Below, piece after piece: positions 16,601 through 23,582 of a stretch of DNA of 64,000 nucleotides. The stretch spans positions 124,001 through 188,000 of the forward strand of contig SHZT01000003.1 in assembly GCA_009692185.1 (NCBI GenBank), in the 5' to 3' direction. The notes under the pieces are model-generated. The model made no database searches, was not told the origin of the DNA, and worked only from the letters and a program-made list of their open reading frames with translations. Within the stretch, counting starts at the first letter, position 1, and every line of letters starts with the position of its first letter. This stretch comes from Gemmatimonadota bacterium. Its GTDB lineage: Bacteria; Gemmatimonadota; Gemmatimonadetes; Gemmatimonadales; GWC2-71-9. A program made the translations under genes and the position numbers.

Positions 16601-16992
16601 CCAATGTGGTCCGGAGCGACACGCTTCCGTCGCTCGAGCACAACGCCCGCGTCGAGGTGGTGGGCATGGTGGTCGCCCGCCAGCGCCCGCAGACCGCCAA
16701 GGGTTTTGTATTCGTATTGATGGAAGACGAGGGCGGCATGATCAACGCCATTGTCCGGCCTGATATTTTCGACCGCGACCGGATTGCCGTGCGGGGAGAA
16801 CCGTTCCTCTGGATCACCGGCCGGCTGGCCAAGGACGACGGCTCGTTTAACGTGATCGCGGAAGAGGTGCGGCCGCTGAAGGTACGCGCGGCCTTCAATG
16901 CGACGGACGACTCACAACCCTCGGGCCCTTCCCCTTATTCTTTCCTGCGCAGTCTTCGCCAGAACGCGCCCGACTCCAAGGACTGGGGATGA
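13627..16992 (+). CDS. dnaE2: Error-prone DNA polymerase DnaE2
   Basis: C-family polymerase used in mutagenic lesion bypass, 1121 residues. N-terminal PHP domain (YVELHCHSAFSFLDGAS, LTDHHGLYG), then the polymerase core with the catalytic aspartates in PDIDLDFPRE and the upstream GRGRGSSVSS motif, the HhH-containing fingers region, and a C-terminal OB fold (VEVVGMVVARQRPQTAKG). It ends without the long beta-clamp tail of DnaE1. Residues about 828-855 are encoded by a 31-bp inverted repeat inserted in frame (16110-16191). Start ATG 13627 is part of a TGATG junction. Confidence 0.95.
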   Translation: MYVELHCHSAFSFLDGASLPEHLLLEAQAQGYPALGLTDHHGLYGSMAFAQAAKQMGMQAITGAEMTLLDGSHITLLAETPTGYANLCRLITEAHLAREDRRDPRLDFASLEQRHEGLIILSGCREGLLPKVLKNEGYSAARRFADRCRSTFGHENFFVELQRNSVRGDQALSHTLADIADLANISVVATGNVHYHAQKRHRLHDTLVAIRHRLTLDGSHTVRRANSEFYLRPPADVAAIFRDRPDAIANTTAIAERCRSFDITRDLGYTFPDFRGSEKHTAPQALGELCRTRMDELYPVGSSMRRDAEARLAEELRLIQHHKLCGFFLVYHDLFDLAREVAADIRKGTRRVHGNLLPGRGRGSSVSSIVCYFLGLSHIDPIANRLFLGRFLNETLASVPDIDLDFPREIREELFRRVYARYGGEHAALVCAFPTYRLRSAVREIGKALDLPMGELEQVAKLASHYSGAGSLRDEIETIPGFAGRSQAPLWRELCDIAEEIAGLPRHVSQHVGGMIISSRPLVEIVPLERSAMPDRVVCQWDKDSCDDARFIKIDFLALGMLSLVEETVELVAQKEGRSPDLTRIDYNDVKIYDSICTGDTIGLFQIESRAQIQMLRRTRPQNLDDLSVEVAIVRPGPIVGGAVNPYVRRREDQRAARAAGKPYKPPLDHPLLAEALEETLGVILYQDQVLQVCQALAGFTAGQAEALRRAMSRRRSRELMEGFWGEFRDGAAAKGVREPTAKRVFEQVTAFSEFGFPKSHAAAFGLLAYQSAWLKQYHPVEYYVGLFNNQPMGFYSLDALGRDARRHGVEIVLPDITRSDVWCTVEKADRRIGGWADGGPPKDSSAHPPIRSSARVGLGFVRDWGEDVAEQVVVEREKNGPYRSLGDLVRRSPPKLSRLAIDNLVWVGGCDEFGLTRRELLWQAGLLLPPKKEQTNPARVRHQLELSLNHPYEGLRFGDLAANERLLAEYSMLGFAPSGHPLSLLRGSLPPNVVRSDTLPSLEHNARVEVVGMVVARQRPQTAKGFVFVLMEDEGGMINAIVRPDIFDRDRIAVRGEPFLWITGRLAKDDGSFNVIAEEVRPLKVRAAFNATDDSQPSGPSPYSFLRSLRQNAPDSKDWG
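16110..16191 (+). repeat. 31-bp inverted repeat inserted in frame in dnaE2
   Basis: Arms 16110-16140 and 16161-16191 pair at 28 of 31 positions and are built from a GGCGGATA/GGCGGATG unit. The 20-bp loop holds a smaller palindrome (GGTGG-T-CCACC, 16141-16151). It is read through as a Arg/Gly/Pro/Ser-rich peptide (ADRRIGGWADGG, SSAHPPIRSSAR). It is a different family from the elements in imuB and the DUF6504 gene. Confidence 0.85.
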
Positions 16993-17345
16993 GCCGAACC
17001 GCCGTACTTGCATTCCGCGCCGCGTTTGTCGCCTTGTTGGTCGCGGCGACGTGGCTGTCGCTTACCCCCAGCCCGATCCAATTGGGCCCATCCGACAAAC
17101 TCGATCACCTCGCAGCGTACTTCGTCCTGGCCCTCGCCGCGGATTTCTCATTTCCAATGGCGGGCTACCTCGTGCGGAAGGGTGCACCGCTGTTTCTGTA
17201 TGGTTTGCTGATGGAAGTTCTTCAGCGCTACGTGCTGGGAAGGACCTACGAGGTTTGGGACCTGGCGGCGAATGCCACCGGGCTGATGATCTATGCGCTC
17301 GTGTCGCGATTTCTCAAGAGGCTTACCAGCCCTCGCGCTCCCTGA
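16989..17345 (+). CDS. VanZ family membrane protein
   Basis: A 118-residue VanZ-like protein with about four transmembrane segments. The family signature is seen in SDKLDHLAAYFVLALAADFSF and the second half GLLMEVLQRYV and DLAANATGLMIYA. ATGA overlap with dnaE2 makes it the last gene of the cassette, though a role in DNA repair is not implied. Its 3' end overlaps the convergent DinB gene by 23 bp. Confidence 0.85.
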   Translation: MSRTAVLAFRAAFVALLVAATWLSLTPSPIQLGPSDKLDHLAAYFVLALAADFSFPMAGYLVRKGAPLFLYGLLMEVLQRYVLGRTYEVWDLAANATGLMIYALVSRFLKRLTSPRAP

Positions 17346-17847
17346 GCTTCGTGATGTGCGCGATGTGATGCTTTCCATGCCAGCCGTACATCGCGACCGA
17401 CTGGTCCAGCCTCCAGCTTCCACTCTCCGGATGCGTGAACGTCCGGTTGAACTGCTCCGGCTTGAGCGCCTTGAGAAACGTCACCCAGCGTGAGTGCAGC
17501 GTCTCCAGCAGTTGCACGGACACCGCCACCGGCGCCGACTTCCCATCCGTCAGGTCCGCCCACAACGCTTCCTCGTAGGGCTTGATCGTCGGGTTGTCTT
17601 CCGTCACGGTCAGCTTGTGCCGCACGTAGGCGTTCATGTGGCTGTCGGGCAGATGGTGAACCACTTGCCGAACGGTCCAGCCCTCCGGCCGATATGGCGT
17701 ATCGAGTTGCTTTTCGGAGAGCCCGGCGAGGGCGGCCTTGAGCTTCGCCGGCGCCTCCTCGATGTCCCGAATGAGCGCCGCGCGCTCGACGGGCGTGACG
17801 CTGGCAGGCTTTGAGAACTTGCCGATGGGGTAACGGAGGTCGGTCAT
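17323..17847 (-). CDS. DinB/YfiT-like putative metal-dependent hydrolase
   Basis: A 174-residue four-helix DinB-superfamily protein of the YfiT type (bacillithiol transferase or metal hydrolase group). The three metal-binding histidines fit: VVHHLPDSHMN (first His, helix 2) and GWHGKHHIAHI near the C terminus. ATG 17847 overlaps the ispH stop as ATGA. The substrate is not known; thiol-S-transferase activity is a family-based guess. Confidence 0.88.
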   Translation of the reverse strand: MTDLRYPIGKFSKPASVTPVERAALIRDIEEAPAKLKAALAGLSEKQLDTPYRPEGWTVRQVVHHLPDSHMNAYVRHKLTVTEDNPTIKPYEEALWADLTDGKSAPVAVSVQLLETLHSRWVTFLKALKPEQFNRTFTHPESGSWRLDQSVAMYGWHGKHHIAHITKLREREGW

Positions 17848-19040
17848 GATATCCGCAGTCCTCTCATTCGAAGCACCCGCTCGACCGCTTCGCCGATCTT
17901 GTTGTTCGGCGTGGATGCCCCCGCCGTAACACCGATCGTCCGCGGCCCCGGCTCCAGCCACGCGGTCGCCGTGATTTCCTGCTTGGAGCCCACCGGCTGG
18001 TGCCGCATTGCCCCGCTCTCGGGATCGATGCAGGCCGCATCTTCGATGTGATACGACGTCACCTGCTGGCCACAGAGACGGGCCAGCGACACCGTGTTGG
18101 ACGAGTTGTACCCGCCGATCACCAGCATCGCGTCCATCGGTTCGTTCATCAGCTCGAGCACGGCATCCTGCCGCTCCTGCGTGGCGGAGCAGATCGTGTC
18201 GAACGACCGGAACCGCTCCCCGACCGCCGGCGCCCCGTAGCGCGTGGCAATCGCCTGGCGCACGCGGTCCGCAATGGCCAGCGATTCCTTGGCCAGCATG
18301 GTCGTCTGGTTCGCAACACCGATCCGCTCGAGATCGCGCGTGAAATCGAATCCGGGTGACACCGCGGCCGCGAAGTGCTTCGCCAGCGCCGTCGCATCGC
18401 CGCCGTGTTCCACGTAGCGGCAGATCTGCTCGGCTTCTTCCATGTCCTTCACGATCACGTATTTGCCGCCGGTGAACCGGGTCACCTGGCTCACGGTCGC
18501 GCGAGTCTCTTCGTGGTAATACTTCCCATGCACCAGCGCGGTGAAGCCTTCCTTTGCGTACCGCTCGACCCGCTTCCATACGTTGAGTACCGACCCGCAC
18601 GTCGTATCCACGAGAACGCAGCCGACTTTCTTGAGCCGGTCGAAATCGGGAACGGTGACGCCGAACGCCGGCAAAATCACGGCGTCCTCCGGCTTCACCG
18701 ACGAGAAGTCGAACTCTCCGCCGTGCGCCCGCTCGAGGATCGTGACACCCTTCTCCTCCAGGCGCCGGTTCACGTGGGGGTTGTGAATGATCTCGCCGAC
18801 CAGGAACAGGCGTCGCTCAGGAAACTTCTCGCGCGTCTCGTAGGCGTATTCCACGGCGCGGTCCACGCCGTAGCAGAATCCGAACTCCCTGGCCAGCCGG
18901 AACGTGAGGTCCCCAACGACGAGGCGGTTGTCCGAATCTCGCATGCGCGCGAGGAGCTGGCTGTGATAGTCAGCCGACAGGGCCCCCTCGATCTCCTGCT
19001 TGAGACCGAACCCTTTGCGGAAATACGTGACGTCAGTCAT
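17844..19040 (-). CDS. ispH: 4-Hydroxy-3-methylbut-2-enyl diphosphate reductase
   Basis: Last enzyme of the MEP isoprenoid pathway, an iron-sulfur protein making IPP and DMAPP from HMBPP. 398 residues, the longer form of the family (short form about 310). Cluster cysteines in FGFCYGVDRA, VDTTCGSV and DTICSATQERQ; substrate residues in HNPHV, GYNSSNT and TAGASTP. It is first of a two-gene unit with the DinB gene. The N-terminal extension (about 35 residues) resembles that of long-form homologues. Confidence 0.96.
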   Translation of the reverse strand: MTDVTYFRKGFGLKQEIEGALSADYHSQLLARMRDSDNRLVVGDLTFRLAREFGFCYGVDRAVEYAYETREKFPERRLFLVGEIIHNPHVNRRLEEKGVTILERAHGGEFDFSSVKPEDAVILPAFGVTVPDFDRLKKVGCVLVDTTCGSVLNVWKRVERYAKEGFTALVHGKYYHEETRATVSQVTRFTGGKYVIVKDMEEAEQICRYVEHGGDATALAKHFAAAVSPGFDFTRDLERIGVANQTTMLAKESLAIADRVRQAIATRYGAPAVGERFRSFDTICSATQERQDAVLELMNEPMDAMLVIGGYNSSNTVSLARLCGQQVTSYHIEDAACIDPESGAMRHQPVGSKQEITATAWLEPGPRTIGVTAGASTPNNKIGEAVERVLRMRGLRIS

Positions 19041-19092
19041 TGGTGAGAATCTACCAGCGATTGTCCTTCAGGACATGCTTTTCATAGCCGAG

Positions 19093-19110
19093 CCCGGGCT
19101 TGAGCCCGGG
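19093..19110. repeat. Short palindrome between lipoprotein and ispH
   Basis: CCCGGGCT-TG-AGCCCGGG, perfect 8-bp arms. It sits between the stop of the upstream lipoprotein gene and the start of ispH on the minus strand, so it may act as a weak terminator or be a REP-like sequence. Confidence 0.5.
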
Positions 19111-19120
19111 ACGGGTGAGG

Positions 19121-19726
19121 CTACGGCCGCGCCCGCGACGCCGAGTCCGCCACCGCACAATACGACTTGTCCATCTCCTTGATCGGTATCTCCCGGAACG
19201 CACCGGCGTATCGAATCCGGTCATTCGAGCTGATCTGCCGCATCGTTACCGCAAACCGGCCGCTCACCGCCTTCTCATAGGCATAGATCTCCACCGAGCC
19301 TTCCGACGCCTGGTAGGCGGCCGGGCCGGACTTCCGGAAAACCTGCACGCCGATCTGAGACGCGGGAGCGGCGGGCAAACCGGTACCGGTCGCGATCTTG
19401 ATCGGATAGTCCGTGACGCGATCCTTCTCAGGCAACGCCAGCAAGACGATCGTCCCGGTTCCCTCGACCTGGGCCACCACCTGCAGCATGGACGGCTGGT
19501 CGCAGACCCCTGCCTCAGCCTTCCATTCGCCCTCGATTTCCAGCGGGGCGCCGGCGCTTACGGCCGCAAGCCTCCCACGAGCGGGCGAGGGAAACCCCGG
19601 CATCGGCGGGAGGGATTCCACCGCCGCGTTCGTCGGGGGTATCTCCGCCGGGGCGGCTTCGGCCTTGGGGGCGTCCTTGCCCCTGCACGCCATGACAACG
19701 AGAGACAGCAGAACGAGAGACCTCAT
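19121..19726 (-). CDS. Putative lipoprotein of unknown function
   Basis: A 201-residue protein with a short lipoprotein signal (LVVMAC, Cys at residue 14). The mature part has an Ala/Pro-rich linker (about 20-50) and a beta-rich domain (about 60-190) without recognisable motifs; two cysteines (VCDQP, YCAV) could form a disulfide. ATGA overlap with the thioesterase gene suggests joint translation, but no shared function is evident. Confidence 0.8.
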   Translation of the reverse strand: MRSLVLLSLVVMACRGKDAPKAEAAPAEIPPTNAAVESLPPMPGFPSPARGRLAAVSAGAPLEIEGEWKAEAGVCDQPSMLQVVAQVEGTGTIVLLALPEKDRVTDYPIKIATGTGLPAAPASQIGVQVFRKSGPAAYQASEGSVEIYAYEKAVSGRFAVTMRQISSNDRIRYAGAFREIPIKEMDKSYCAVADSASRARP

Positions 19727-20187
19727 GCGCCACCCTTCAGGCCGAGCCCTGCCCTGGCCACGGTTTCAGTGCAAGCAAACTGCTGGAGGATCTTCTTGAG
19801 CTCTTCCGGAATTGGCTTCGGCTTGAGTGTCTTTCGGTCCGTGCACACCAGCACCTCGTGCCCGGTTGCCGCCAGTACACCCTTTTCCGGAATGGCTACA
19901 TCGAACTGCACGCCGATGGACGTGCGCCCGAACTTGGTGAAGTACGCCGCCACCCTAAGGTTGTCGTCGAGGCGCGCCGGGTATTCAAAATCACAGTCCA
20001 TGTGGGCGCGCGGCAGCCACACATCGAACCGGTCAAAGACCGAGGCGTACGGTATGCCCGCCGAGCGGAACATCTCGGTTTCGGCGATCTCGAAGAACCG
20101 GACATACGCCCCGTAGAAAATGATCCCGGCCATGTCCACGTCCGACCAGCGGACATACTCGTCTATAAGGAACGGTTTCGCCGACAT
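19723..20187 (-). CDS. Acyl-CoA thioesterase, hotdog fold (4HBT type)
   Basis: A 154-residue single-hotdog thioesterase of the 4-hydroxybenzoyl-CoA/YbgC type, hydrolysing acyl-CoAs in the cytoplasm. The family motif with catalytic Asp is VRWSDVDMAGIIFYGAY, followed by RFFEIAETEMF. Overlaps the lipoprotein gene by 4 bp. The exact acyl substrate is unknown. Confidence 0.9.
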   Translation of the reverse strand: MSAKPFLIDEYVRWSDVDMAGIIFYGAYVRFFEIAETEMFRSAGIPYASVFDRFDVWLPRAHMDCDFEYPARLDDNLRVAAYFTKFGRTSIGVQFDVAIPEKGVLAATGHEVLVCTDRKTLKPKPIPEELKKILQQFACTETVARAGLGLKGGA

Positions 20188-20207
20188 TGCGGGTGGAACG
20201 TAGGGAA

Positions 20208-22382
20208 CTAGCGGGGTGCGCGAAAGAGCAGATCGAACCGGACTGGCGTATCGGGATTAAGGCCCTTGGCGACGTTGAAGCGCATGATGCCGCTGAAGAA
20301 GGAAAGCCCGGCGCCAACACCCACCAGGGGGTCACCTGCCCCGCCCCACCGGATGATGTTCCCCACGTCGGCAAACAACACCGGAGACACCGCCGACCGG
20401 CGCGAAACGCCGAAATCCAGCTGCGCCGCCCACATTCCGGGTCCGGAGCGCGTGCCGTAGTCGTACCCGCGCACGGTCTGGGGGCCGCCGACCCGCGACT
20501 GGAGTTGTGAAATCAGGTCCCCCGCCATGCCCGCGGCTTTGAGGCTGAGCGCGCCGGACCGGCCGGCCAGGGCGAACGGTAGTTTCGCAGAGGCAAACCC
20601 TCGGACACCCTTGGAATCCGGATTCAGGAGCGCGTCGGCGCCGACGGTGAAGCTCGCCGGGCCGGTGCGCCACGGTCGCGTTGCGGCGAGGCGGACAAAG
20701 TCGCCGGCGGACACGAACGGGTTCACCTGGAACACACCCGTACCGCCAAGTACGTCGTTCAGCGCCGAATGCGTGGCCCGAAGCATCGTGCGATGCCGTT
20801 CGTAGCCGGCCGAAAGCTCAAAGTCGCGCAACAACCCGCGGTTGGCCGCGAAGGCGAGGCCGGCGCCCTGCGAGATGTAGTAGTCCGCGTCGTCGTGGCC
20901 GGCGAGCAGCGCGTTGAATGAGTTCCCCGTGGTGAGACCCATCGTCCATAACTCGAATTCCCTCACGTCGCGCCACGCGCCCAGGTCCAGCCGCCCCGCG
21001 GGACCGTCGCGCCGGAGCGTGAGCGACCCGGTCACACGGTGATCCGAGAATCCGAAACGCCAGGCACCAAGAACTGACGTGAACGCACCCGGCTGAAGCC
21101 GGAAACCGGCCCCGACGGATGCGCCCTGCACCCGGTTGAACCGCCACAGGTCGGAAAACCGCTCCCACATGAGGCCGAGGTTCTGGCGCCCAACCCACGC
21201 GCCGGGCAATCGGCTGCCGATCGTGGCCAGTGTGGCCGCGGTCTCCCGAATCATTTCTTCAGCGGCTGGGTCTGGCGCGAGTTTGAGCTCGTCGGGCCAG
21301 GCATACGAAGTGAGCGAGTTCCGGGGCGGGACGGTGATCTCCCAGCGCCCTCCGGTCTCGAACTTCTCGGCACGCGTGTAGCCCTTCTCGATCCGGTCGC
21401 GCCGGTTGCGGTACCCGGCGGGACAGTCGGTCCGGGTGGAGTCTTCATCGCGGCAGCGAGCCCAGCGGCGGGTGGAGTCTTCAGGCGGCTTCACGGTGTC
21501 GGGCGCAATGGTGAACAGGGGAGTGGCGCCGGTGTTGATCCGGTACTCGCTGAACGTGCTCAGGAAATGCACGGGGATCCGGGCGCTGATGAACCAGGGG
21601 ATCTCCATCGTCAGCGTGACCAATTGCCGGTACGGCATCCAGTAGCGGGACTCGTGCAGACCGTACTCAAGCTCGGCTTCGATCTTGACGATCCGGTTGG
21701 CCCATTTGTTGTCGTTGATCGCCTTGGCGGTGTCCACCGCGGTCGCGCTGTCCGGCGTGGCCCAGAGGAACTGGCCAACGAAGACAATCGTCATCCGCAC
21801 AACCTCGAACGTCTCGGCATCGAGCCAGATGTTGCCGGCCACCAGGGAAGGGGCGAGGTGTTTGGGCTCCACCCGGAGCCCGACGGCGCGCACGGTGCGC
21901 TCCGGGAGCGTGATCGTCAGCGAGTCGGTGATGGTGTAGCGATAGTGCTCCGGTCCCTGCGCCGAGAGCGGGTGCAGGGCCCCGGTCTCCGGTAGTTCGT
22001 CCAGGAACCGGATGCTGTCGCCCAGGCCACGGGGAATGAACCACGGGTCGTTGAACGTGCTCGAGACCTTCACCCCGCGAATGGACGACGCGGCGCGGGC
22101 GCCCACGATGTCCACCTTGAGGTTGTTGGGCCGCTCCCAGGTGAGCCGGGCGGCGGTCTCCGTGGCAACGAATGGCGGGATGATCGCAAAACGGCGTTTG
22201 CCGAACCCGGCGTCTAACCGGGTCCGGACCAAAGCCGTGTAATCATGTACCAGCGTGTCCTGGACGGCGTGACGCGCCTGCGCCCGGGCCACCAATTGCT
22301 CAGTCGCCCGGTCCTTGTACGTGCTGCCATCGCCTTGCTGGAAAGTGAGTGCGAGAAGCGCCGCTACGAGGGGTTGGACCAT
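20208..22382 (-). CDS. Outer-membrane protein with C-terminal BamA-type barrel
   Basis: A 724-residue exported protein. The N terminus has a signal peptide (VQPLVAALLALTFQQ), then a soluble region (about 40-330) resembling the DUF5686-type domain of carboxypeptidase-like outer-membrane proteins, and a C-terminal beta barrel (about 400-724) with alternating strands. The GGPQTVRGYDYGTRSGPGMW stretch matches the RGY loop of BamA/Omp85 barrels. Start ATG 22382 overlaps the PAS-Fis gene by 19 bp. Role unknown; it may assemble or transport at the outer membrane. Confidence 0.75.
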   Translation of the reverse strand: MVQPLVAALLALTFQQGDGSTYKDRATEQLVARAQARHAVQDTLVHDYTALVRTRLDAGFGKRRFAIIPPFVATETAARLTWERPNNLKVDIVGARAASSIRGVKVSSTFNDPWFIPRGLGDSIRFLDELPETGALHPLSAQGPEHYRYTITDSLTITLPERTVRAVGLRVEPKHLAPSLVAGNIWLDAETFEVVRMTIVFVGQFLWATPDSATAVDTAKAINDNKWANRIVKIEAELEYGLHESRYWMPYRQLVTLTMEIPWFISARIPVHFLSTFSEYRINTGATPLFTIAPDTVKPPEDSTRRWARCRDEDSTRTDCPAGYRNRRDRIEKGYTRAEKFETGGRWEITVPPRNSLTSYAWPDELKLAPDPAAEEMIRETAATLATIGSRLPGAWVGRQNLGLMWERFSDLWRFNRVQGASVGAGFRLQPGAFTSVLGAWRFGFSDHRVTGSLTLRRDGPAGRLDLGAWRDVREFELWTMGLTTGNSFNALLAGHDDADYYISQGAGLAFAANRGLLRDFELSAGYERHRTMLRATHSALNDVLGGTGVFQVNPFVSAGDFVRLAATRPWRTGPASFTVGADALLNPDSKGVRGFASAKLPFALAGRSGALSLKAAGMAGDLISQLQSRVGGPQTVRGYDYGTRSGPGMWAAQLDFGVSRRSAVSPVLFADVGNIIRWGGAGDPLVGVGAGLSFFSGIMRFNVAKGLNPDTPVRFDLLFRAPR

Positions 22383-22807
22383 CTGCTGCGGCCGTCCCGG
22401 TTGTGCCCGTAGCGCTTGAGTCTGCGCCAAAGGGTCGTCCGGGAGATCCCCAGCCGCCGCGCCGCCGCCGTAAGACGCCAGCCGGTGGCGTTCAGCGTAT
22501 CGATAATGGCCTTCCGCTCCCGTTCAGCTAGGGTATCAGGACCCTCGGCCCGCGGCAAGACCATGATCTCACCAACCTTGGTTTCGCCAATCCAGAGCGG
22601 CTTGACCGTAGACCCCATGGTCGCCAGCCGCGTCATGAGCTGCGGGCCGTTGACGCCATTGTCGAGGTTCGCGGTGGTCGCCAGCGAGGAGCGCGCCGCC
22701 TGGTTCGCGAAAACCAGCCGGCCGACGGAATCGAATACCACGGCGGGTTCGGTGAACGCGTCCAGGATCGAGCGGGCGAACGGGGTGAGCGCGTCGGACT
22801 GTATCAT
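22364..22807 (-). CDS. PAS domain plus Fis-type HTH regulator
   Basis: A 147-residue regulator: PAS domain (about 8-80, EPAVVFDSVGRLVFANQAAR) and a Fis-type helix-turn-helix (about 95-135, IDTLNATGWRLTAAARRLGI then SRTTLWRRLKRYG). The sigma-54 AAA+ domain that such regulators often carry between these parts is missing, so it cannot activate sigma-54 alone. It overlaps the outer-membrane protein gene and is probably co-transcribed with it. Confidence 0.85.
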   Translation of the reverse strand: MIQSDALTPFARSILDAFTEPAVVFDSVGRLVFANQAARSSLATTANLDNGVNGPQLMTRLATMGSTVKPLWIGETKVGEIMVLPRAEGPDTLAERERKAIIDTLNATGWRLTAAARRLGISRTTLWRRLKRYGHNRDGRSRWSNPS

Positions 22808-22965
22808 GGAATGCTCTTACGATGGGGACGCAACGGCGGTTTCACGGCCAGGCAGGGAGGCCCTCTCCTCACTGCGGCCGGCACCGAAGCACCCGTTCAG
22901 TTTGGTTAGATGCCTCCGACGGGCGAAATGGTTTCAGCCGTTGCCGAACGTCGCTGGTTGTCTAT

Positions 22966-22987
22966 ATTGACTGTTCAACCAGTCAAT
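22966..22987 (+). promoter_or_regulatory. Palindromic operator at the TetR start
   Basis: ATTGACTG (22966-22973) and CAGTCAAT (22980-22987) are perfect 8-bp arms around TTCAAC. It ends one base before the ATG of the TetR gene and lies just after TATATT (22963-22968), a possible -10. The size and place are those of a TetR autoregulatory operator. Confidence 0.75.
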
Positions 22988-22988
22988 A

Positions 22989-23582
22989 ATGTCCAGACCA
23001 AGCTCCGACGCGCGAGACCGCGTCCTGACAACCGCCGCCCGACACCTCAAGCGTGCCGGCATTTCGGGTTTCACGCTGGACGAGATCGCCGAAGAAGCCG
23101 GCTGCGCCAAGGGTCTCATCACGTATCATTTCGGGTCGAAAGACGAGCTGATTCACGCCGCCACCGAGGAGATTCTGCGCGGCAATGAAACCCAGTGGCT
23201 CACGACACTTCGCGCGGATTCTTTCGAGACCGCCGTCCGCCAGACCTGGCAAACACTCCTCGCCGAGGTGCGGGACGGGTACTGGCGAGCCTGGTTATCT
23301 CTCGCAGTGTCCCGCGACAAGGTTATTGTCCAGTTGGTCAGTAATCACGCGGCGGGACTCTCGGAGAAACTCCAGGCCGGGATCGAATCCCAGTTCCGGA
23401 CGATGGGTCTGGAGCCAACCGTAACTGTCGCGGAACTGGGACAGTTTCTGGCGGTAGGACTCCAGGGGCTTGGCCTTCAGCTGGCAACCGGAGTCAAACC
23501 GGAACTCCTGGAAGGGGCGCACTCGGCGCTCTGGGTCGCTGTCCTCGGAATGACACGCCCGGCCGGGAGGCGCGGAAGCTAG
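22989..23582 (+). CDS. TetR family transcriptional regulator
   Basis: A 197-residue repressor. The N-terminal TetR HTH is clear (LTTAARHLKRAGISGFTLDE, EEAGCAKGLITYHFGSKDEL); the C-terminal ligand domain is all-helical and of the TetR_C group, ligand unknown. A perfect dyad directly before the start indicates autoregulation; the lack of a Shine-Dalgarno and the tiny leader suggest near-leaderless translation. Its stop overlaps the convergent helicase gene by 4 bp. No obvious target operon adjoins it apart from the divergent PAS-Fis gene. Confidence 0.9.
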   Translation: MSRPSSDARDRVLTTAARHLKRAGISGFTLDEIAEEAGCAKGLITYHFGSKDELIHAATEEILRGNETQWLTTLRADSFETAVRQTWQTLLAEVRDGYWRAWLSLAVSRDKVIVQLVSNHAAGLSEKLQAGIESQFRTMGLEPTVTVAELGQFLAVGLQGLGLQLATGVKPELLEGAHSALWVAVLGMTRPAGRRGS

